Shown: in pieces, positions 54,793 through 61,658 of the stretch
Layout of the letters: each line of letters starts with the position of its first letter
How positions within the stretch are numbered: the stretch's first letter is position 1
Assembly (NCBI GenBank): GCA_008011715.2
Contig: CP136508.1
Coordinates: 4,898,001-4,962,000 of the forward strand
DNA length: 64,000 bases
Source of the DNA: [Empedobacter] haloabium
Lineage (GTDB): Bacteria; Pseudomonadota; Gammaproteobacteria; Burkholderiales; Burkholderiaceae_D
Reading direction: 5' to 3'
Notes under the pieces: generated by a model
The model's input: only the letters and a program-made list of their open reading frames with translations
Told to the model about the DNA's origin: nothing
Databases searched by the model: none
Position numbers and translations under genes: made by a program

Positions 54793-55527
54793 ATGTCCGC
54801 CGCCGCACCCGCCTTCACGCCCCTCGAACAAGTCAGCACGGCCCTGCGCACGCAAGGTTATGCGCTGCTGGCGCCCGCCGATGTCGCGGCGCTCGCGGGC
54901 ACGCCGCTGGCGCAGCTGGAAGCACTGGCGTCCACGTGGGACACGCTGGAACTGGACAATTACCTGAAGGACGGCGGCCGCTACCGGCGCCGCCGCCACT
55001 CCTGCTTCGTGCAGGAAGGCGACGTGCTGGCGCAGACCGCGCATCGGGCGCACTGGCAGCCGGTCGAATACAATGCCCTGCACGGCGGCATGCACCGCAT
55101 GTTCGCGCCGGTGCAGCCGGCCACCATCGAACAGCCGGGCTGGCAGGGCCTCCTGACAGCGCTGGGGCGGGTCTGCTCCGCCGTGCGCGGCGAGCGCACC
55201 TGGTACGTGGAAGCCCATCAGTTCCGCATCGACACGGCCGACGGCATCGGCCGGCCCACGCCGGAAGGCGCGCACCGCGACGGCGTCGACTACGTGGCCG
55301 TGCTGCTGGTGGGCCGGCACGGCATCAAGGGCGGCGAGACGCGCGTGTTCGAGGCCGATGGGCCGAACGGCAAGCGCTTCACGATGACCGAGCCATGGAC
55401 CCTGCTGCTGCTGGACGACGCCGCCGTCATCCACGAATCGACGCCGATCCAGCCGCTGGGCGAGCACGGTTACCGCGACACCCTCGTGCTGACCTACCGC
55501 GCCGGCGCGTTCCAGGGCGAGCAGTAA
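54793..55527 (+). CDS. 2OG-Fe dioxygenase family protein (PF10014-like)
   Basis: A 244-aa protein. Candidate ligands are His and Asp in the AHRDGVDYVAVLL motif and a distal His in VIHESTPI; an Arg late in the protein (YRDTLVLTYR) would hold 2-oxoglutarate. RRRRHSCF and KGGETRVFEADG are further motifs of this family, which includes amino-acid hydroxylases such as L-isoleucine dioxygenase. TACAAT (54758) may be a -10 box. It is not tied to neighbours, so the substrate, possibly a free amino acid, stays open. Confidence 0.85.
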   Translation: MSAAAPAFTPLEQVSTALRTQGYALLAPADVAALAGTPLAQLEALASTWDTLELDNYLKDGGRYRRRRHSCFVQEGDVLAQTAHRAHWQPVEYNALHGGMHRMFAPVQPATIEQPGWQGLLTALGRVCSAVRGERTWYVEAHQFRIDTADGIGRPTPEGAHRDGVDYVAVLLVGRHGIKGGETRVFEADGPNGKRFTMTEPWTLLLLDDAAVIHESTPIQPLGEHGYRDTLVLTYRAGAFQGEQ

Positions 55528-55629
55528 GGCGCGACATGCACCGTGCAAGCTGCGCGTGCACAAGCGCGGGCGCCGCTGGCGCGGCAAATCCGATATAGTC
55601 AAACGCAACCAGCCAGTAGGAGCAGCGGA

Positions 55630-56988
55630 GTGGACTCCAGCTATGAAATCGAACCGGGCGAGATCGAGATCCTCATCGTCGAGGACAGCCCGACGCAGGC
55701 CGAGCGCCTGCGCCGCCTGATCCAGTCCGTCAAATACCGCGCCCGCGTGGCGGGCAATGGCCGCCTGGCGCTGGAAGCGATCCACGAGCGCAAGCCGCAC
55801 CTGGTGCTGTCCGATATCGTCATGCCGGAAATGGACGGCTATGACCTGTGCCGCGCCATCAAGTCCGATGCCGGGCTGCGCGACATCCCGGTCATCCTCG
55901 TCACGTCGCTGAACGACCCGAAGGACATCATCCGCGGCATCGAGTGCGGCGCCGACAATTTCATCCGCAAGCCGTACGCGGAAGACTACCTGCTCAACCG
56001 GATCGGCCACATGCTGGTCAACCAGAAGCTGCGCAAGAACCAGAACATGGAGGTCGGCATCGCCCTCTACCTGGGCGAGCAGAAGCACTTCATCAACGCC
56101 GAGCGCCAGCAGATCCTCGACCTGTTGATCTCGACCTACGAACAGGCAGTGCAGGTCAACAGCGAGCTGCAGGCGCGCGAGCGCCAGGTGATCGAACTGA
56201 ACATGCGCCTGGCCCACCATGCCGGCCAGCTGGAAACGATCAACCGCGAGATCGCACTGAAGAACCTGGAGCTGGCCGAGGCGAGCCGGATGAAGTCCGC
56301 CTTCATTGCCAATATGTCGCATGAGCTGCGCACGCCGCTGAACGCCATCATCGGCTTCACGGGCGCGCTGCTGATGAAGCTCCCCGGCCCGCTGACGCCG
56401 GAGCAGGACAAGCAGCTCAACACGATACGTTCCAGCGCACGCCACCTGCTCTCGCTGATCAACGATATCCTCGACGTTGCCAAGATCGAGGCCGGGAAGG
56501 TTACGCTGTCGATCGAGCCGGTGCAGTGCCAGGACCTGGTGCGCGAGGTGGCCGAGACCTTGCGGCCGCTCGCCACGCAGAAGGGACTGGCACTGGAAGT
56601 GGTGCTGGACGAGCAGCCGATCACGCTGGACACGGACCGCCGCGCGCTGACCCAGGTGCTGATCAACCTGGCCAACAACGCCATCAAGTTCACCGAAAAA
56701 GGTCACGTGAAGATCAGCCTGGGATTGCGCACGGCGGACGACGGCAAGCGTACTGTCGAGTTTTCCGTGGCCGACAGCGGCGCCGGCATCCGCGAGGAGG
56801 ACCAGGCCAAGCTGTTCCAGGCGTTCTCGCAACTGGACTCCACCTCCACCCGCCATGCCGAGGGCGCCGGGCTGGGGCTGTACCTGTGCCAGAACCTGTC
56901 GAACCTCCTGGGCGGGTCGCTGTACTTCACCAGCGAATTCGGCAAGGGCAGTGTATTTACGCTCGCGATGGCGGCCAAACCGGCATGA
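55630..56988 (+). CDS. Receiver-histidine kinase hybrid
   Basis: A 452-aa cytoplasmic protein. An N-terminal receiver domain comes first (acidic Glu18/Asp19, phospho-acceptor Asp62 in SDIVMPEMDG, Lys in RKPY). A coiled-coil linker (about 150-225) follows. The kinase core has His231 (NMSHELRTPLN), N box INLANNAIKFTEKG and G boxes VADSGAGI and GAGLGLYLC. The order receiver-then-kinase is the reverse of typical hybrids. The start is GTG at 55630 with TAGGAG upstream. No membrane or sensor domain; it must be driven by another kinase through its receiver. Confidence 0.9.
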   Translation: MDSSYEIEPGEIEILIVEDSPTQAERLRRLIQSVKYRARVAGNGRLALEAIHERKPHLVLSDIVMPEMDGYDLCRAIKSDAGLRDIPVILVTSLNDPKDIIRGIECGADNFIRKPYAEDYLLNRIGHMLVNQKLRKNQNMEVGIALYLGEQKHFINAERQQILDLLISTYEQAVQVNSELQARERQVIELNMRLAHHAGQLETINREIALKNLELAEASRMKSAFIANMSHELRTPLNAIIGFTGALLMKLPGPLTPEQDKQLNTIRSSARHLLSLINDILDVAKIEAGKVTLSIEPVQCQDLVREVAETLRPLATQKGLALEVVLDEQPITLDTDRRALTQVLINLANNAIKFTEKGHVKISLGLRTADDGKRTVEFSVADSGAGIREEDQAKLFQAFSQLDSTSTRHAEGAGLGLYLCQNLSNLLGGSLYFTSEFGKGSVFTLAMAAKPA

Positions 56989-57071
56989 CTTTGTTGCAAG
57001 TGCACATTTGACAATGTGGCGCCGGGGCTGCGGAAACGCGAAAAAAAGTGGCGCACGGTAGAACTACGGTA

Positions 57072-57100
57072 TTGCAGCGCAACATAATCGGCGCTATAGT
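57072..57100 (+). promoter_or_regulatory. Promoter of a candidate small RNA
   Basis: TTGCAG (57072-57077), 17-base spacer, TATAGT (57095-57100). It lies 84 bp after the kinase stop; a strong terminator follows 40 bp downstream. Confidence 0.6.
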
Positions 57101-57107
57101 TGAACCG

Positions 57108-57174
57108 TCTCCTCCAAGCGTTCTCCGAACAATTGGAATTTGCCCGCAGCCAATGGCTTGCGGGCATTTTTTTT
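57108..57174 (+). ncRNA. Candidate trans-acting small RNA (about 67 nt)
   Basis: A predicted transcript runs from about 57108 to the T-run of the terminator. It has two unpaired C-rich segments, CTCCTCC (near 57109-57115) and TTCTCC (near 57121), each complementary to Shine-Dalgarno sequences, followed by a strong terminator hairpin. This is the layout of anti-Shine-Dalgarno regulatory RNAs, including the betaproteobacterial small RNAs with CCUCC loops. No open frame of note is present. Confidence 0.55.
57141..57174 (+). terminator. Rho-independent terminator
   Basis: TGCCCGCA (57141-57148) pairs with TGCGGGCA (57159-57166), extended by GCC/GGC inside, and is followed by eight further T residues. 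Confidence 0.92.
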
Positions 57175-57242
57175 GCCCCTTGCGCATCCCCGCCGCCCGT
57201 ATAATGCCGGTCGATTACAATCTGATAACAGATCGGACCATT

Positions 57243-58328
57243 ATGCTCCTGCGCACGACGTTGTCGCTTGCCGCCCTCTGCTGCGCCACCGGCGCCTCGG
57301 CCGCCTGGAAGACCGCGGCCCAACAAGGCCTTGACCCGGTCCGCCTGCTGGTCGAACCGGCACTGCCGGCGGGCGAAATCGCATTCGACTACCGGGCCGC
57401 GCGGCCGGGCGACAAGGGTGTGCCGCTGCGCGAGTTCTGCCGCGGCGCGCCGAAAATTCCCGTGTGGGGCGGAAGCGACTGCAGGAAAAGCGCGGACAGT
57501 ATTTCCGAAAAGCTGCACGCGGCTGGCCCGGCCGTGACCATGCACAAGCGCCTTGCCGGCCCGGGCGACTACCGCCTCGCCACGATCTGGCTGGGCGATG
57601 CCCAGTTCGGCGTAACGGAGCGCCGTCCGGGCAACGGCGTCGCCGCCTACCGGCGCCCGGGCTCCGATGTCATCCATACGGTACGCGTGGACGATCCGGC
57701 GCTGGGGCTGCAATCGTCCGCCACGCTGGCCTACGAGGACACGCCGGCCACGGCGGTGCACGAGCTCGGCATTTTGCGCATCGAGGACGCCCCGCTGGCC
57801 TACACCGGCGCGACGAACGATATCGTCGTGGACCGCTCGCGGCTGGGTCTCGACATGAGCGCCTGGGACCTGTGCGAAGCCGGCTATTCGGAAACGCTCA
57901 AGGCCACGGCGGCGGCGGCCTGGCCAACCCTGCGCGATCATTACGGCAAGCTGACCCATGGCACGCGCGCCCGCTGCGTCGGCATCCGCGCCCAGGACAG
58001 CGCACTGCACGAGCGCGCGGCCCGCATCCTCGTCGATCGCGACGGCATGCTGATCCAGCTGAGGTGGCGGCAACCGCATGACGACCTGTCGGAAACGATC
58101 GTCATCGACAGCCGCGGCCAGGCGCTGTACTACCACCTGAACCGCTGGACCAGCCGCAACGGCGAGGACACGACGCGGTTCCAGCATTGGGTGCCCGGCC
58201 TTGAAAACATCTATCCCGCCATCGCCATCGCGCCTGAGCCGGCGCGCGTGCGCCAGTTGCAGGACGAATACCTGTGGCTGTTCAACGACATGGCGCGGGC
58301 AAAGGCCGCGCCCGTCACATACCGATAA
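57243..58328 (+). CDS. Secreted hypothetical protein
   Basis: A 361-aa protein with a signal peptide (MLLRTTLSLAALCCATGASA, cleavage before AWK). The mature part has six Cys or so (EFCRGAPKIP, DCRKS, LCEAG, ARCVGI) and mixed alpha/beta character; no family motif is recognised. The ATG at 57243 starts the signal peptide; upstream in-frame codons overlap the small RNA region and are unlikely. It stands alone between the RNA and the efflux regulator. No function is assigned. Confidence 0.7.
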   Translation: MLLRTTLSLAALCCATGASAAWKTAAQQGLDPVRLLVEPALPAGEIAFDYRAARPGDKGVPLREFCRGAPKIPVWGGSDCRKSADSISEKLHAAGPAVTMHKRLAGPGDYRLATIWLGDAQFGVTERRPGNGVAAYRRPGSDVIHTVRVDDPALGLQSSATLAYEDTPATAVHELGILRIEDAPLAYTGATNDIVVDRSRLGLDMSAWDLCEAGYSETLKATAAAAWPTLRDHYGKLTHGTRARCVGIRAQDSALHERAARILVDRDGMLIQLRWRQPHDDLSETIVIDSRGQALYYHLNRWTSRNGEDTTRFQHWVPGLENIYPAIAIAPEPARVRQLQDEYLWLFNDMARAKAAPVTYR

Positions 58329-58343
58329 GCAAAACACATCTTT

Positions 58344-58373
58344 AAACAATCGCTTTACTTATATCAATTGTTT
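58344..58373. promoter_or_regulatory. Inverted repeat upstream of the TetR gene
   Basis: AAACAAT (58344-58350) and ATTGTTT (58367-58373), 16 bp apart, in an AT-rich stretch 24 bp before the regulator's ATG. This is a plausible TetR-family autoregulatory operator. Confidence 0.5.
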
Positions 58374-58396
58374 GATTTCTGTGATGTAATCTCGCA

Positions 58397-59059
58397 ATGA
58401 TTGAGAAACCGATACGCAAATCCCGCGCGGATGGCGAGCAGTCGCGCGAGCGCCTGCTGCTGGCCGCCATGAAGCTGTTCGCCGAACAGGGCTTCGCCCG
58501 CACCTCCACCCGCGAGATCGCACTGGCCGCCGGTGCCAACGTGGCCGCCATCAGCTACTACTTCGGCGACAAGGCCGGCCTATACAAGGCCGCCCTGACC
58601 GACTTCCTGCCGCCGCCGCAGAAGAACATCGAGATGTTCGACCGGCCCGACTTCACCCTGCGCCAGGCGTTGGAAGGCTATTACGCCCAGTTGCTCGGTC
58701 CCCTGCTCGAAGGCGAAGAGGCCGAGCTGTGCATGCGCCTGTGGCTGCGCGAGGTGCTCGAACCGCGCGGCGTGTGGGCCCAGGAGATCAACACCGGCAT
58801 CCGCGCCGAGCACATGGCGTTTGCCGCCGTGCTGGCGCGCCACCTGGGCGTGCCCGTCGACGACGAGGTACACCGACTGGTGCACGCGTGCGCCAGCCTG
58901 GGCGTGCATCTCATGATCGGGGCGGACGTGATCGAGGCGCTGACGCCGCAGTTGCTGGCGGCGCCCGATGCGCTGCGCGAATGGATCCCGAAACTGGCCG
59001 GCTACGCGGAAGCGATCGTGCTGGCGGAACAAGAAAAACGACAGAAAGGAGCAGCATGA
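58397..59059 (+). CDS. TetR/AcrR family regulator with CecR-like C-terminal domain
   Basis: A 220-aa repressor. The N-terminal helix-turn-helix is seen in LFAEQGFARTSTREIALAAGANVAAISYYFGDKAGLY. The C-terminal region (LPPPQKNIEM, LRQALEGYYAQLL, WLREVLEP) is of the CecR/DUF1956 group, which controls multidrug exporters. Its stop overlaps the ATG of the outer-membrane efflux gene (ATGA), so it is the first gene of the efflux operon and probably represses it by binding the inverted repeat upstream. Confidence 0.9.
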   Translation: MIEKPIRKSRADGEQSRERLLLAAMKLFAEQGFARTSTREIALAAGANVAAISYYFGDKAGLYKAALTDFLPPPQKNIEMFDRPDFTLRQALEGYYAQLLGPLLEGEEAELCMRLWLREVLEPRGVWAQEINTGIRAEHMAFAAVLARHLGVPVDDEVHRLVHACASLGVHLMIGADVIEALTPQLLAAPDALREWIPKLAGYAEAIVLAEQEKRQKGAA

Positions 59060-60480
59060 GGAAGAGATTGTGTGCGGTGGCCGTTGCCATGGCCCTCGCA
59101 CTGACGGGGTGCGGCCTGACGGGTCCCGCGCGGCAGGTGCCGGACCAGGCGCCCGCGCAGTGGCAGGCGCCGCTGCCGCACGGCGGCAGCACGGCCGCCT
59201 TGTCCGACTGGTGGCGCGGACAGGGCGATCCGGTGCTGGCGCAGTTGATCGAAGCGGCGCAGCAGGTCAGCCCGACCGTGGCCACGGCGCGCTCGCGCAT
59301 CGGCCAGGCCCGTGCCGAACGCACGGCGGCCGGCGCCGCGCTGGTGCCAGCCATCGATGGCGTGGCCACCTCGAGCCGCACCAGCCAGCAACAGGCTTCG
59401 GTGCCATCGAGCACCACGTCGCAGGTGTACGCGCAAGCCACCTGGGAGATCGACCTGTTCGGCGCCAACCGCGCCGCGCGCGATGCCGCCCAGGCCCGCC
59501 TGGACAGCGCGCAAGCGGGTTGGCATGACGCCCGCGTGTCGGTGGCGGCCGAAACGGCCAACGAATACTACGGCCTGCGCGCCTGCGAACAGCTGCTGGC
59601 GGTGGCACAGCAGGATGCGCGCTCGCGCGCCGACACGGCCCGGCTGACCGAGCTGACCGCGAAGGCCGGCTTCCAGGCGCCCGCCACGTCGGCGCAGGCG
59701 CGCGCCAGCGCGGCCGAAGCGAACAGCCGTGCCATCGCCCAGCGGGCCCAGTGCGACGTCAACGTCAAGGCGCTGGTGGCCTTGACCGCCATCGACGAGC
59801 CGCAGCTGCGCAGCCGCCTGGCCGGCGCCGCGCAAGGCGACTCGTTGACCGATTCCCTGGCCGCGCTGTCGCCAGCCCAGGGCATCGCGCTGGCCGAACT
59901 GCCGGCGCAGACGCTGGCGCAGCGGCCGGACGTGTTCACGGCCGAACGCGAAGTGGCCGCCGCCAGCTTCGAAGTGGCCGGCGCCCGCGCCCAGCGCTTC
60001 CCGCGCCTGACCCTGGCCGGCGCCGTCGGCCGCGGCCGCGTGCATGCGGGCGGCGAGAACGTCACGGCCAACACCTGGAACATCGGCCCGGTGCAAATGA
60101 CGCTGCCCCTGTTCGATGCCGGCACCCGCCGCGCCAACGTGGCGGCCGCGCAGGAACGCTACGAAGCGGCTGTCAGCAGCTATCGGGGCACCGTGCGCCA
60201 GGCCGTGCGCGAGGTGGAGGAAGCCCTGGTCAACCTGCAAAGCACGGACGAACGCGCGGGCGACGCGCGCACGGCGCTGGAAGGCTACCGCAGCGCCTTC
60301 GTGGCGACGGAAGAGCGCTACAAGAACGGCATGGCGAGCCTCCTGGAGCTGGAAGATGCGCGCCGCACCCGCCTGGCGGCCGAGAACGCGATGGTCAGCC
60401 TGCAGCGCGAGCGCAGCGCCGCCTGGATCGCCCTGTACCGCGCGGCCGGCGGCGGCTGGAGCCGCCCCGCCCAACCATAA
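59056..60480 (+). CDS. Outer-membrane efflux lipoprotein, NodT/OprM family
   Basis: A 474-aa protein with a lipoprotein signal (LTGC, Cys19). It has the duplicated coiled-coil and beta-strand architecture of TolC-like channels, with WEIDLFGANRAARDAAQARL and ALAELPAQTLAQRPDVFTAEREV as NodT-family hallmarks. AAGGAG precedes the ATG, which overlaps the TetR stop. It forms the outer-membrane exit of a tripartite RND pump with the two following genes. Confidence 0.93.
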   Translation: MRKRLCAVAVAMALALTGCGLTGPARQVPDQAPAQWQAPLPHGGSTAALSDWWRGQGDPVLAQLIEAAQQVSPTVATARSRIGQARAERTAAGAALVPAIDGVATSSRTSQQQASVPSSTTSQVYAQATWEIDLFGANRAARDAAQARLDSAQAGWHDARVSVAAETANEYYGLRACEQLLAVAQQDARSRADTARLTELTAKAGFQAPATSAQARASAAEANSRAIAQRAQCDVNVKALVALTAIDEPQLRSRLAGAAQGDSLTDSLAALSPAQGIALAELPAQTLAQRPDVFTAEREVAAASFEVAGARAQRFPRLTLAGAVGRGRVHAGGENVTANTWNIGPVQMTLPLFDAGTRRANVAAAQERYEAAVSSYRGTVRQAVREVEEALVNLQSTDERAGDARTALEGYRSAFVATEERYKNGMASLLELEDARRTRLAAENAMVSLQRERSAAWIALYRAAGGGWSRPAQP

Positions 60481-61649
60481 TGGACAAGCATATGAAGAAG
60501 ATGAAGACCAAATCGATTGCCCTGGCCGTGGCGGCCGTCTGCACGTTCGGCGGCGTCGGCATGACGCTGATGCACAACGCCTCGGCGGCCAAGGAAGAAA
60601 AGAAGCCGGCCCAGACCCCGGCGCTGACCGTCACCACGATCCGCCCCGCCACCGCCTCGCTGCCGCTGCAGCTGGCGGCCAACGGCAACGTCGCCGCCTG
60701 GCAGGAAGCGGTGATCGGCAACGAATCGAACGGCCTGCGCCTGACCGAGGTGCGCGTCAACGTGGGCGACGTCGTCAAGAAAGGCGAAGTGCTGGCCGTG
60801 TTCTCGGCCGATACCGTCAACGCCGAAGTGGCGCAGGCCAAGGCTGCGCTGGCCGAGGCCCAGGCCAATGCGGCCGAGGCGCAGGCGGATGCGCGCCGCG
60901 CCCGTGCGGTGCAGGCCAGCGGCGCGCTGTCGGAACAGCAGATCAGCCAGTACCTGACGGCCGAGCAGACCGCCAAGGCCCGCATCGAATCGGCCCGCGC
61001 CGTGCTGGCGGCGCAGCAGTTGCGCCTGAAGTATACCCAGGTGGTGGCCCCAGACGCCGGCGTGATTTCGGCGCGCAGCGCCACCGTCGGCTCCGTCGTC
61101 GGCGCCGGCACGGAGCTGTTCAAGATGATCCGCCAGGGCCGCCTGGAATGGCGCGCCGAGGTCACGGCGGCGGACCTGAAGAACATCCGCATCGGCGGCC
61201 CGGTGCGCGTCAAGGCCGCCAACGGCAGCGAGCTGACGGGCAAGGTGCGCATGATCGCGCCGACCGTCGATCCGCAGACCCGTTCCGCCCTGGTCTACGT
61301 GGACCTGCCGCCGGACCTGAACCGCGACGCGCCGTTCAAGGCCGGCATGTTCGCCACCGGCCAGTTCGAACTGGGCAAGTCGGACGCCCTGACCTTGCCG
61401 CAGCCGGCCGTGGTCGTGCGCGACGGCTTCCCGTACGTGTTCCGCCTGAATCCCGACTCGCGCGTCAGCCAGGTCAAGGTCCGCACCGGCCGGCGCCTGG
61501 GCGACCGCATCGAGGTGGTCGGCATCGATGCGAACACCCAGGTGGTGCTGAGCGGCGCGGGCTTCCTCAACGACGGCGACCTGGTGCGGCACGTGGCCGC
61601 ACCGGCCGGCGCGGTGGCGGCGAACGCTCCCGCCACCGCCCCCAAATAA
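60480..61649 (+). CDS. RND efflux periplasmic adaptor (membrane fusion protein)
   Basis: A 389-aa protein with an N-terminal signal/anchor (about 9-38). It has a lipoyl-like half domain (VRVNVGDVVKKGEVLAVF), an Ala-rich coiled-coil hairpin (about 110-175, AEVAQAKAALAEAQANAAEAQ), a beta-barrel and a membrane-proximal domain. The ATG shares one base with the upstream TAA (TAATG), and a second ATG four codons on is also possible. It links the inner-membrane pump to the NodT channel. Confidence 0.92.
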   Translation: MDKHMKKMKTKSIALAVAAVCTFGGVGMTLMHNASAAKEEKKPAQTPALTVTTIRPATASLPLQLAANGNVAAWQEAVIGNESNGLRLTEVRVNVGDVVKKGEVLAVFSADTVNAEVAQAKAALAEAQANAAEAQADARRARAVQASGALSEQQISQYLTAEQTAKARIESARAVLAAQQLRLKYTQVVAPDAGVISARSATVGSVVGAGTELFKMIRQGRLEWRAEVTAADLKNIRIGGPVRVKAANGSELTGKVRMIAPTVDPQTRSALVYVDLPPDLNRDAPFKAGMFATGQFELGKSDALTLPQPAVVVRDGFPYVFRLNPDSRVSQVKVRTGRRLGDRIEVVGIDANTQVVLSGAGFLNDGDLVRHVAAPAGAVAANAPATAPK

Positions 61650-61658
61650 GGAGTCGTG

